From Candidatus Levyibacteriota bacterium (lineage in GTDB: Bacteria; Patescibacteriota; Microgenomatia; Levybacterales; UBA12049): a stretch of 24,676 nt of DNA. The position numbers were made by a program, and so were the translations under genes. This document shows, in pieces, positions 1 to 6,186 of this stretch. Numbering within the stretch: position 1 is the stretch's first letter; every line of letters begins with the position of its first letter. Location of the stretch: the NCBI GenBank assembly GCA_023245475.1, contig JAHFKF010000008.1:1-24676 (forward strand), read 5' to 3'. Under the pieces are notes generated by a model that had not been told where the DNA came from, made no database searches, and was given only the letters and a program-made list of their open reading frames with translations.

Positions 1-32
1 AATAACGGCCCGAAAGCCAGCAGTTTTTTCAT
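1..32 (-). CDS. 5' end of a gene controlled by an FMN-type riboswitch (partial)
   Basis: Only the first ten codons are inside the window; they read MKKLLAFGPL. The ATG is at 32-30 on the minus strand, preceded by GGAAG four bases upstream. That ribosome-binding site is the 3' edge of the riboswitch-like element at 36-178. The N-terminus is too short to identify. In bacteria FMN riboswitches usually precede riboflavin biosynthesis genes (ribD/E/B/H) or the riboflavin importer ribU, so one of these is the natural expectation. This is inferred from the leader, not from the protein. Confidence 0.55.
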   Translation of the reverse strand, partial: MKKLLAFGPL

Positions 33-35
33 AAT

Positions 36-178
36 TCTTCCTTCTATCCCGACTGTACGGTCGCTACTGGAATTGAACCAGTTCGTGATCTGCTAAGCAA
101 ATCTCGTGGAGTTGATCACGTTTACAAAGATGAATGTGATTTACCACCGATATTGATTTCTCGCCTTGCTAAAGTGTA
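36..178 (-). ncRNA. FMN riboswitch-like element (RFN), divergent 5' half
   Basis: Read on the minus strand, the 3' half matches the RFN consensus well. It has a P5-like hairpin CTGG-TTCAA-TTCCAG, then CGACCGTACAGTCGGGAT, which corresponds to the consensus CCGACaGUauAGUCuGGAU, then a purine-rich GAAGGAAGAA closing strand. The 5' half, AGCAAGGCGAG through ATCGGTGGTAAAT, keeps the outline of the P2/P3 consensus (GGGUGAAAUUCCC-ACCGGCGGU) but P2 is poorly paired. The P3 region is extended by an ATCAC/GTGAT stem. The 3' end contains the Shine-Dalgarno of the gene starting at 32, so control is probably translational. No separate terminator hairpin with a T-run is seen between aptamer and ATG. Confidence 0.7.
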
Positions 179-215
179 ACAAAGGCGGGTCACAAAACCC
201 CGAAAGAATAATTCA

Positions 216-244
216 AGAATACCTGACGTATGAAGCGTTGTCAA
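216..244 (-). promoter_or_regulatory. Promoter of the riboswitch transcript
   Basis: On the minus strand there is a perfect -35 TTGACA (244-239), a 17-base spacer and a -10 TATTCT (221-216). Transcription would start near 209, giving a leader of about 178 bases that contains the whole RFN-like element. Confidence 0.6.
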
Positions 245-292
245 TAAGGTGTACTGACAATCCACAGGTCTAGTGAAAAAAAGGCGCATTTT

Positions 293-301
293 TGCTATAA
301 T
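293..301 (+). promoter_or_regulatory. Extended -10 promoter of tRNA-His
   Basis: TGCTATAAT is a consensus extended -10 box, 14 bases before the first base of the tRNA. No convincing -35 is seen, which is usual when the TGn extension is present. Confidence 0.6.
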
Positions 302-315
302 AGACAAAGAAATTT

Positions 316-388
316 GGTGGTTGTAGCTCAGTGGTAGAGCGCCAGCTTGTGGAGCTGGACGTCGCGGGTTCGAATCCCGTCATCCACC
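316..388 (+). tRNA. tRNA-His (anticodon GTG)
   Basis: A complete cloverleaf can be drawn. The acceptor strands are 317-323 and 381-387. The D-stem GCTC/GAGC (326-329/337-340) has loop AGTGGTA. The anticodon stem CCAGC/GCTGG (342-346/354-358) has loop TTGTGGA, giving anticodon GTG at 349-351. The T-stem GCGGG/CCCGT has loop TTCGAAT. The extra G at position -1 (316), diagnostic of histidine tRNAs, is encoded and faces C73 (388). The CCA tail is not fully encoded (genomic CAC follows C73), so it must be added by a CCA-adding enzyme. The acceptor stem has one U-U mismatch (321 with 383). Confidence 0.95.
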
Positions 389-402
389 CACAAAAAATAA
401 CT

Positions 403-425
403 AAGCTCTGAAGGGAGCTTTTTTT
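403..425 (+). terminator. Intrinsic terminator after tRNA-His
   Basis: AAGCTCT / GGAGCTT form a 7-bp stem (one G-U) around a GAAG loop, followed directly by a T-run. The last 14 bases (GCTTTTTTTGTGGC, 417-430) recur exactly at the terminator at 1817-1843. Confidence 0.85.
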
Positions 426-504
426 GTGGCTTAAATAAATATAAAAAGGTACAGCCTGGCACACATAGAAAGTGATAATCACAAGGGATCACCAAGCTCT
501 TCCA

Positions 505-533
505 TTGACAAAATACTCATCAAGATATAAACT
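505..533 (+). promoter_or_regulatory. Promoter of the methyltransferase gene
   Basis: The -35 is a perfect TTGACA at 505-510. The -10 is TATAAA at 526-531 (15-base spacer) or TAAACT at 528-533 (17-base spacer). The start codon lies only 9-11 bases after the -10, so the transcript should have almost no leader. Confidence 0.6.
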
Positions 534-542
534 CTTCTCTTC

Positions 543-1250
543 ATGCAAAAAGAAACCGTACCAAATTCACATAATCCCAGGCAGGACGTATCGAAAATAC
601 GTAAACGCCTTATAGCAGCTAAAGATAAAGGATTTGAAATATTTAATGATACCGTCGCTTTCCCTAGGGACGCACGAATCATAAAGGAAATTGTTGCTAA
701 GCATAGAACTAACGAAGATACACGTCCATCAAGAGTTGTAGATATAGGTAGTGGCACTGGAGGATTAGGAAAAGCTCTCCATGATATAGGCGTAAATGTT
801 GTTTCTACTGATATAGAAAATTGGCACCACCATAATGGCACTGTACCATTTGTTCGAGCCACTGCTGACCGTCTTCCATTTGGTACTGATACCTTTGATG
901 TAAGTACACTTTGGTTTGTTCTTCACCATACTGATGATCCAGTGAAGGTTCTAAAAGAAGCCGCAAGAGTAAGTGATCTAGTTATAGTCCAGGAAGATAC
1001 TGTCCGAACAGATGGACCGAAATGGTGGAGACAGTTGCAACAGATAACTTATGAAAGACATGTAGAAAATTTTCAAATCATTAACACCAATTCACGCTCA
1101 ACTCCAACATCTTACACAAATGATGATTGGCTTACATCTTTTGAAAAGGCGGGTTTAGAGGTGGTTGAGGCAAAGCAGGTACATAAACCTGGAAACCCTG
1201 TTCGAAAAATACAATACGTGCTAAAAGAATCCGAAACTATATTCAAATAA
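543..1250 (+). CDS. Class I SAM-dependent methyltransferase (Methyltransf_11 type)
   Basis: The 235-residue soluble protein has the Rossmann-fold methyltransferase signature. Motif I is VVDIGSGTGG (residues 65-74), the glycine loop that binds S-adenosylmethionine. An acidic residue ending strand 2 follows (STDIE, D90), then the DRLPFGTDTFDV block (109-120) and the post-strand-4 LHHTDDP segment. The fold supports methyl transfer, but the substrate cannot be told. ATG 543 is the only possible start because an in-frame TAA lies four codons upstream. There is no Shine-Dalgarno, and the -10 box ends 9-11 bases away, so translation is probably leaderless. The gene is monocistronic, between tRNA-His and a region with no clear gene. 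Confidence 0.9.
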   Translation: MQKETVPNSHNPRQDVSKIRKRLIAAKDKGFEIFNDTVAFPRDARIIKEIVAKHRTNEDTRPSRVVDIGSGTGGLGKALHDIGVNVVSTDIENWHHHNGTVPFVRATADRLPFGTDTFDVSTLWFVLHHTDDPVKVLKEAARVSDLVIVQEDTVRTDGPKWWRQLQQITYERHVENFQIINTNSRSTPTSYTNDDWLTSFEKAGLEVVEAKQVHKPGNPVRKIQYVLKESETIFK

Positions 1251-1262
1251 AAAGCTCCCTGA

Positions 1263-1528
1263 GCAGCTACATTTACTCGTGAGGGAAACTATTCCAATCT
1301 TGTTAATCAGGAAGAATACGATTCACGGCTAGAAGCGAGGTCATATATGTTGACAATTCACCCTATCTTTGAGACCCTTGAAGGGTGGAAGGAAATAATC
1401 AAGAGAAACCAAAAGGTCTCATGCCAGGTCAAGAACATGAAGATGAACTTGATTACATGGGAGGAGCTTTATTTAGGGTTATCAAAAAAGGGTTAGCGTG
1501 GATAAAACAATTTTTTGTAGCAAAATAA
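1263..1528 (+). pseudogene. Possible frameshifted gene remnant or pair of very short ORFs
   Basis: This is the content of the 350-base gap between the methyltransferase and cold-shock genes. One frame is open from 1263 to a TAG at 1494-1496, with its only ATG at 1347 (49 residues, beginning MLTIHPIFETLEGWKEIIKR). Another frame has ATG 1421 to TAA 1528 (35 residues), with an acidic start (MPGQEHEDELDY) and an amphipathic basic end (FRVIKKGLAWIKQFFVAK). The first frame reads protein-like before 1420 and the second after it. That suits a single decayed or truncated gene with a frameshift near 1420. Two unrelated short peptides or plain non-coding DNA remain possible. No family is recognised. Confidence 0.3.
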
Positions 1529-1563
1529 ACAACACTAAAAAAGTAACAATTGTTGGTGATTTC

Positions 1564-1572
1564 TGCTATACT
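1564..1572 (+). promoter_or_regulatory. Extended -10 promoter of the cold-shock gene
   Basis: TGCTATACT is an extended -10 box. Transcription from about 1579 gives a 20-base leader holding the strong Shine-Dalgarno AAAGGGG (1582-1588), ten bases before the ATG. Confidence 0.6.
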
Positions 1573-1598
1573 GACTATAAGAAAGGGGAATTATATTT

Positions 1599-1796
1599 AT
1601 GAATGGCACAATAAAAACAAAAACAGATAAAGGATTTGGCTTTATAAGTAGAGAGGGCGAATCTAAAGATCTTTTTTTTCATTCTAACGATTTAAAGGGT
1701 GTAACCTTTGATGAGCTTCAAGTAGGCGATGCAGTTACATTTGAAGTTGTTAGTGGTCCAAAAGGCCTAAATGCTAAGAATGTAGCACGAGCTTAA
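1599..1796 (+). CDS. Cold-shock domain protein (CspA family)
   Basis: The 65-residue protein is one OB-fold cold-shock domain, the usual length for the family. It has RNP1 KGFGFI (11-16) and RNP2 DLFFH (24-28), the single-stranded RNA/DNA-binding surface, and ends with the usual GPKGLNAKNV strand. It probably acts as an RNA chaperone. The tryptophan usually seen just before RNP1 (KWFN...) is replaced here (IKTKTDKGFGFI), so one stacking residue is missing. It has its own promoter, a good Shine-Dalgarno and its own terminator, in contrast to the leaderless small genes around it. Confidence 0.95.
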   Translation: MNGTIKTKTDKGFGFISREGESKDLFFHSNDLKGVTFDELQVGDAVTFEVVSGPKGLNAKNVARA

Positions 1797-1816
1797 TTGC
1801 CCGTAATATCCTTTAA

Positions 1817-1843
1817 AAGCTCATTGTAAAATGGGCTTTTTTT
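1817..1843 (+). terminator. Intrinsic terminator after the cold-shock gene
   Basis: AAGCTCATT / AATGGGCTT form a 9-bp stem (one G-U) with a GTAA loop, followed by a T-run. It shares the exact 14-mer GCTTTTTTTGTGGC (1835-1848) with the tRNA-His terminator. Confidence 0.85.
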
Positions 1844-1854
1844 GTGGCAAACTA

Positions 1855-2418
1855 TTAAACATGTTTGAGACTTTTTATATCTTTTGCTACTACAGATAAA
1901 TCACTATTGAGTTGATGCCCCCCCTGCTCTATTTCACGTATAGTTGCCTGTGGTAAGACTTGGGCATAGAGTGCAAGGTGACCAAAAGGCACGACTTCGT
2001 CATCGCGGCAGTGGTAAAGAAATATGGGTGCGTTCTTCGGAAACTTTGCAGAAGAATCTTTAGCTAGCTCAAGCTGCTCGTAACCGTCATATAACCATCC
2101 GTCTCCACCCCAAAATGGATTAGCAATGAGAAAAATGCCGTCTATCGGTTTTTCCAGTTTTACTTCGCTTAAGAACTTAGCGATAAATGAAGCACCAACT
2201 GAATGTCCGACAAGAATAATAGAGCCCTCTAACGAGGCCAATTCTTTTACGAGTTTATCCTTCCACTGCTCATATGGTGCATTCTCTTCATCAGGCATCT
2301 TCGGATAGATAATTTCATAATCCGTTCCGAGCTTTTGTTGTAAACTATCAGCCAGCAACGTATCCTCTTTATAAGCGCCTTCGCCAGCACCTTGTATGAA
2401 TAAAACTTGCTTTTTCAT
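1855..2418 (-). CDS. Alpha/beta hydrolase, RBBP9/YdeN-type serine hydrolase
   Basis: The 187-residue protein matches the compact RBBP9/YdeN (DUF1234-like) hydrolases in length and motifs. The nucleophile elbow is GHSVG (S73), the acid is in CRDDEVVP (D139/D140) and the histidine in GGHQL (H168). There is no lid domain or signal peptide, so it should be a cytosolic esterase or peptidase-like serine hydrolase of unknown substrate. On the minus strand, -35 TTGAAA (2452-2447), a 16-base spacer and -10 TACAAT (2430-2425) end six bases before the ATG. No Shine-Dalgarno is present, so the mRNA is probably leaderless. It is divergent from the YdeI-like gene, and the two promoters are packed into 78 bases. 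Confidence 0.88.
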   Translation of the reverse strand: MKKQVLFIQGAGEGAYKEDTLLADSLQQKLGTDYEIIYPKMPDEENAPYEQWKDKLVKELASLEGSIILVGHSVGASFIAKFLSEVKLEKPIDGIFLIANPFWGGDGWLYDGYEQLELAKDSSAKFPKNAPIFLYHCRDDEVVPFGHLALYAQVLPQATIREIEQGGHQLNSDLSVVAKDIKSLKHV

Positions 2419-2424
2419 CGTTTA

Positions 2425-2452
2425 ATTGTAACAAATGATAAAGATTTTTCAA
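2425..2452 (-). promoter_or_regulatory. Promoter of the hydrolase gene
   Basis: TTGAAA (2452-2447), 16-base spacer, TACAAT (2430-2425), read on the minus strand. The start codon follows after six bases. Confidence 0.6.
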
Positions 2453-2480
2453 GCTGACCAGGAAAAATGCTAGACAGCTT

Positions 2481-2489
2481 TGGTATAAT
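2481..2489 (+). promoter_or_regulatory. Extended -10 promoter of the YdeI-like gene
   Basis: TGGTATAAT is a consensus extended -10 box ending seven bases before ATG 2497. The in-frame ATG at 2467 lies upstream of this box and would not be transcribed from it. Confidence 0.6.
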
Positions 2490-2496
2490 AAGTAGT

Positions 2497-3072
2497 ATGA
2501 ATGCAATAAGTTTTGAAACTAAGCTGTTTACCATCCACGATTGGACAATTCTCAGGCTGCCTGAAGAGGCCTCTGCAAAGCTTCCGTCACGGGGTATGAC
2601 AATGGTTAAAGGAGTAATTAACCTGCCTGCCGGCAAGGCAGGTGACGTTCCTTTTAAAACCCTGCTCGAACCAGATGGGAGCTATGGACCAGGGAAAAAA
2701 CCAAGCCACTGGTTTACACCTGACAAAAAGTTACTTGAGGACGCAAATGTTGGGACAGGGGATACGGTACAAGTTTCGCTTAAACCGACCAAAGAGTGGA
2801 TCGAGCCGGAAGTGCCTGATGATGTACAAAAAGCGCTGTCAACTTCTCCCAAAGCCGAGGCGTTATGGAAGGATATTACACCACTTGCGCATTGGGATTG
2901 GATTCGCTGGATACGAGCTGTCAAAACAACCGAGACCAGAAGGAAGCACATAGAAGTAATGCTCGATAAACTCAATAAAGGGATGAGACGCCCTTGCTGT
3001 TTTAATCGCAATCTCTGTAGTGTCCCCGAAGTATCAAAGAATTGGAGGCTCCTTGAGCCAACGCAAACGTAG
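2497..3072 (+). CDS. YdeI/OmdA-like protein with DUF1905 domain, carrying an in-frame palindromic insert
   Basis: The 191-residue soluble protein has an N-terminal DUF1905 barrel (through SYGPGKKPSHWF). Its C-terminal YdeI/OmpD-associated region includes WDWIRWIRAVKTTETRRKHIE and the typical MRRPCCF...SKNWRLLEPT ending. Relatives are often labelled bacteriocin-protection proteins, but the biochemical role is not established. The start is set at 2497 because a consensus extended -10 sits seven bases upstream, so an upstream in-frame ATG at 2467 is excluded. Oddity: between GVIN and DVPFKTLLEPDG, where the family normally runs straight on, lie seven extra residues, LPAGKAG. A GC-rich palindrome at 2621-2643 encodes them. 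Confidence 0.85.
   Translation: MNAISFETKLFTIHDWTILRLPEEASAKLPSRGMTMVKGVINLPAGKAGDVPFKTLLEPDGSYGPGKKPSHWFTPDKKLLEDANVGTGDTVQVSLKPTKEWIEPEVPDDVQKALSTSPKAEALWKDITPLAHWDWIRWIRAVKTTETRRKHIEVMLDKLNKGMRRPCCFNRNLCSVPEVSKNWRLLEPTQT
2621..2643 (+). repeat. GC-rich palindromic element inserted in frame (reads LPAGKAG)
   Basis: The arms ACCTGCC and GGCAGGT surround a central palindrome TGCCGGCA, all G/C-rich inside an AT-rich gene. In the reading frame it gives Leu-Pro-Ala-Gly-Lys-Ala-Gly without a stop. Similar short elements read as LPAGRQAG-like peptides are, to my recollection, scattered through some CPR genomes, comparable in kind to the palindromic elements found inside Rickettsia genes. Only one copy is in this window, so dispersion cannot be shown here. 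Confidence 0.55.
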
Positions 3073-3168
3073 GAGTAAAGGCGGGGGTTCTGGTTAACTC
3101 CCCATAATGAATCTGTTGAAAACCCCAACTGCAAGTTTCGCCCAAAGTAAGAATAATATTTATTAGAG

Positions 3169-3597
3169 CTAATGTGTCTCAATCGGGGTATTTTGATAAG
3201 CAGCAAATAACCATTTACCATTAAGTTTTTGTGCTATCAACGAATAAATTGTTCGCTCGTTGGTGTCACTCGAACGATTATCATTGTATTCGATGTGGCC
3301 ATTAGCAATAATGAATGCAATGTCACTAGTTAAGAAACGAATACTTTTAATCCTGCCAACCAAATGACTGTTCCTTGCCCAAGCTGAAAAAATTATCTCA
3401 TGTCCTTCAATAATTTCTTTCCAGCCTTTTTCTAGCATACCATTGGCAATGATGTAGTCAGCATCGGGGGTAAAGCATTCTGCATAAGCTTTCGCATCGC
3501 CCCAAGAATCCAATAACTGTTGATAAAGTTTTCGTATTGCTGTTTCATCACTAAGTTCTGGATTTATTGAATTTACGGTCTGATCTCGTTTACTCAT
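3169..3597 (-). CDS. SnoaL/NTF2-like protein (SgcJ/EcaC type)
   Basis: The 142-residue protein has the cone-shaped NTF2-like pattern: a helical start (DETAIRKLYQQLLDSWGDAKAYAECF), then TPDADYIIANG, a loop with KGWKEIIEGHEIIF, and paired strands ending in GKWLFAAYQNTPI. This matches the calcium/calmodulin-dependent kinase II association-domain-like SnoaL subfamily, whose members range from small-molecule isomerases and hydrolases to non-enzymes. The role is unknown. The start is taken as ATG 3597-3595. An extended -10 TGCTATACT (3612-3604) ends six bases before it, and the more distal ATG at 3615 overlaps that box. No Shine-Dalgarno is present. Confidence 0.8.
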   Translation of the reverse strand: MSKRDQTVNSINPELSDETAIRKLYQQLLDSWGDAKAYAECFTPDADYIIANGMLEKGWKEIIEGHEIIFSAWARNSHLVGRIKSIRFLTSDIAFIIANGHIEYNDNRSSDTNERTIYSLIAQKLNGKWLFAAYQNTPIETH

Positions 3598-3603
3598 ATT
3601 TTG

Positions 3604-3612
3604 AGTATAGCA
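3604..3612 (-). promoter_or_regulatory. Extended -10 promoter of the SnoaL-like gene
   Basis: TGCTATACT on the minus strand. It ends six bases before the start codon at 3597, again predicting a leaderless mRNA. Confidence 0.55.
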
Positions 3613-3642
3613 CACTACTGAAAATGTAATAAATTTAGTCCT

Positions 3643-5727
3643 TTAAACCGTAACGAGATCTTTTTCAGCTCGATTGAGCAGCACAGCATTTGTAGCAACA
3701 ATAATAGAAGAAATACTCATTAACAATGCGGATATCTCAGGTCGCAAAGCAATGTGGAATGCTGGATATAAAACTCCCGCTGCAACAGGAATAGCTAATA
3801 AATTATAAATAGATGCCCAGAAAAGATTTTGCTTCATCTTGGTTACCGTCGCTTTTGAAAGCCGTATTGCTCGTAAAATATCTGTTGGGTCGGACTTCAT
3901 CAGTACCACTTTTGCCGTTTCAATCGCAACATCTGTTCCTGCACCAATAGCTATGCCTATATCTGCTTGAGCAAGAGCAGGAGCATCATTTACTCCATCT
4001 CCAACCATTGCAACAAATTTCCCTTCCTGTTGCAGTTTTTTAACATACATTGCTTTATCCTCAGGCATGACTTCAGCAAAGACTCTCTCAATTCCCAGTT
4101 TTTTGGCTACAGCCTCAGCAGTTTTTGTGTTGTCCCCGGTAATCATTGCCGTTTCAATCCCTAACTCTTTGAACTTTTCAAGTGCTCTGTAAACGGTTGC
4201 TTTTATTGGGTCTTCTGCACCAACGACAGCTTTTAGTTGTCCATCAATTGCCAATAGCATAATAGTTTGGCCATTATCAAGCATAGTCTCAATCTCAACA
4301 CGTAATGGGTCAATGGTTATCTTATTACTTTCAAGAAGTCTTACTGTTCCGACCAATACTTTCTTACCTACTATCGTTGCTTTTACCCCAAGTCCTGAAA
4401 GATTTCCAAATTTTTCCACCTGACTTGGAATGCTTATTTTCTTTTGTTTGGCTGCATCCATTATGGCACTACTGAGTGGGTGATTTGATTTTGCCTCTGC
4501 TGCTGCAATAAATCGTAATGCATCCTCTTCGGTAAACCCTTTAACCGTTTTGATCGTGGTAACTTTGGGCTTTCCCTCTGTAAGTGTTCCTGTTTTATCA
4601 AGAACGACAGCCTGTATTTTTGAGACTTGTTCAAGCGTCTGTGCATCTTTGATAAGAATATTATGCTTTGCCCCAAGACTTGTTCCCACGGCGACAGCAG
4701 TAGGAGTAGCCAAACCCAATGCATCAGGACAAGCAATCACCACTGCTGATATAGCAAAGGTGAGCGCAAAAAGAAGAGGTTGTCCTGCAATTACATACCA
4801 ATACACAAACGTTACAATTCCACTGCCAATTGCCAAGACAACCAAATAACCAGCAAATTTATCGGCAAGTCGTTGCCCTGGAGCTTTGGAATTTTGGGCT
4901 AACTCAACCATTTTTACTATTTGAGCAAGTGCGGTATCACTTCCGACTTTTGTTGCTTTTACTCTGACTGAACCTGATTGATTGATTGACCCGGCAACAA
5001 CACTATCTCCTGATTTCTTTGCAACAGGAAGAGATTCACCCGTCACCAGTGATTCATCAATGGATGTTTCACCTTCAAGTATTTGCCCATCAACAGGCAC
5101 TTTATCTCCTGGTTTAAGAAAAATGATATCTCCAATGATTACGTCAGCGGTCGGAACAAGTTCTTCTTTCCCTTTTCTAACAACCCTTGCCTGAGGAGGA
5201 ACTAGTGCAAAAAGAGCCTGTAAAGCATCTGTTGTTCCACGACGGGATTTCATCTCCATCCAGTGTCCAAAAAGAACAAAGGTAATAAGCATTGCTGCTG
5301 CTTCGTAAAATGACTCATGGCTGCCGATAATGGTCAACATGACGCTAAACCCATAAGCAACTGTTATCCCAACTGCGATGAGAACAGACATATCAAGTTT
5401 GCGGCTTTTTAAGGAATAATATGAAGAGTAAAGGAATAACCAACCTCCATAAAAAAATACTGGAGTTGTCAGAATAAAGAGTATCCATTCTTTGGGAAGA
5501 GGAGTTGGTAACATCCAACCAAACCACATTTCACCCATTGTGTACGCAAGTATTGGAAGCGTTAACAAGAGCGAAAAGAAAAATTTATTGCGGATATCTT
5601 CTTCCATCATTTTTGCCATTTCCCGCCCAGCAAGACCAGTATGATCCATGCCCATCGTCATAGTCATACTCATTTTAAAGTTATCAAACCTTGAATGATT
5701 CAGTGAATGGTGGTTATGATGTTCCAT
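3643..5727 (-). CDS. P1B-type (copper) transporting ATPase with a CPD metal motif
   Basis: This inner-membrane pump probably exports copper. Residue numbers count from an alternative ATG at 5757. The N-terminus is His/Met-rich (MEHHNHHSLNHSRF, then MSMTMTMGMDH) instead of a CxxC heavy-metal domain. This is typical of CopB-like P1B-3 pumps, as is MSISSIIVATNAVLLN near the C-terminus. TGES (239-242), DKTGTLT (phosphorylated D387), the SNHP nucleotide-site motif (425-427) and GDGVNDAP are intact. The transmembrane metal motif is CPDALGLATP (343-352), so Asp replaces the usual Cys or His. The start is set at 5727, five bases after the DUF305 stop. The 5757 start would overlap DUF305 by 25 bases and lacks a Shine-Dalgarno. 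It is the last gene of the CsoR operon. Confidence 0.92.
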   Translation of the reverse strand: MEHHNHHSLNHSRFDNFKMSMTMTMGMDHTGLAGREMAKMMEEDIRNKFFFSLLLTLPILAYTMGEMWFGWMLPTPLPKEWILFILTTPVFFYGGWLFLYSSYYSLKSRKLDMSVLIAVGITVAYGFSVMLTIIGSHESFYEAAAMLITFVLFGHWMEMKSRRGTTDALQALFALVPPQARVVRKGKEELVPTADVIIGDIIFLKPGDKVPVDGQILEGETSIDESLVTGESLPVAKKSGDSVVAGSINQSGSVRVKATKVGSDTALAQIVKMVELAQNSKAPGQRLADKFAGYLVVLAIGSGIVTFVYWYVIAGQPLLFALTFAISAVVIACPDALGLATPTAVAVGTSLGAKHNILIKDAQTLEQVSKIQAVVLDKTGTLTEGKPKVTTIKTVKGFTEEDALRFIAAAEAKSNHPLSSAIMDAAKQKKISIPSQVEKFGNLSGLGVKATIVGKKVLVGTVRLLESNKITIDPLRVEIETMLDNGQTIMLLAIDGQLKAVVGAEDPIKATVYRALEKFKELGIETAMITGDNTKTAEAVAKKLGIERVFAEVMPEDKAMYVKKLQQEGKFVAMVGDGVNDAPALAQADIGIAIGAGTDVAIETAKVVLMKSDPTDILRAIRLSKATVTKMKQNLFWASIYNLLAIPVAAGVLYPAFHIALRPEISALLMSISSIIVATNAVLLNRAEKDLVTV

Positions 5728-5732
5728 AGTAT

Positions 5733-6173
5733 TTAATAACCCCACTCCTTTTGCCATTGTTTCATTTGTTCAATCTCTTTGGATTGAGCAGAGATAATAT
5801 CATCCGCCATAGCTTTTATCTCTTCATGCTTGGCATTTGTTTTTGCCTCTTGAGCCATGTCGATTGCACCTTCATGATGGATAATCATTTCTGAAAGAAA
5901 TGCTTTATCAAAATCATCTTCTGATTTCCCCTTAAGAGAGTCTCTCATGGTATCCATATTTGTGTTCATCCCCATTTCCTGACTACGAGAAAGATCATCA
6001 CTATCATTGTTCATCATTTGTTGATTTTGACTATGCATGCCCATCATTCGCATCATGCTGGAATTGTTGTCATTTACAGCACTGGTGGTCATAAACCAGA
6101 CAATAACACCTCCAATTAAAGCGCCAAGTACTCCATATAACAGTAAGTCTCTATTGATTTGTTCTTTTGCCAT
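5733..6173 (-). CDS. DUF305 family membrane-anchored, Met-rich copper-associated protein
   Basis: An N-terminal transmembrane anchor (LLLYGVLGALIGGVIVWFM) is followed by an extracytoplasmic Met/Asn-rich stretch (MMRMMGMH...MMNN...MGMNTNMDTM). The DUF305 four-helix core has the family motif MIIHHEGAIDMA and the ending ADDIISAQSKEIEQMKQWQKEW. Some DUF305 members (CopM) bind copper, and the Met/His content and neighbours fit copper binding outside the membrane. The start is ATG 6173-6171, with AGGAGG nearby and eight bases of spacing. A GTG nine bases upstream overlaps that Shine-Dalgarno and is less likely. It lies 13 bases after csoR and 5 bases before the ATPase. Confidence 0.9.
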   Translation of the reverse strand: MAKEQINRDLLLYGVLGALIGGVIVWFMTTSAVNDNNSSMMRMMGMHSQNQQMMNNDSDDLSRSQEMGMNTNMDTMRDSLKGKSEDDFDKAFLSEMIIHHEGAIDMAQEAKTNAKHEEIKAMADDIISAQSKEIEQMKQWQKEWGY

Positions 6174-6186
6174 TTTTGTCACCTCC

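Noticed and set aside
479..862. 127-codon open frame on the minus strand over the methyltransferase gene
   Set aside because: It is antisense to a gene with clear motif I and has no promoter or family resemblance.
1251..1290. Terminator after the methyltransferase gene
   Set aside because: AAGCTCCCTGAGC and the TCCCT/AGGGA pair give only short, loose stems and no T-run on the plus strand.
1350..1421. T-box or other riboswitch in the gap before the cold-shock gene
   Set aside because: AAGGGTGG and the TGAGACC/GGTCTCA stem look suggestive, but the T-box core sequence is incomplete and no terminator or regulated gene follows directly.
3081..3101. Terminator between the YdeI-like and SnoaL-like genes
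   Set aside because: GGGGGTT/AACTCCC can pair, but no T-run follows on either strand.
2682..3221. 179-codon minus-strand open frame across the YdeI-like gene
   Set aside because: It lies opposite a recognisable DUF1905/YdeI protein and into the SnoaL-like gene end, with no motifs of its own.
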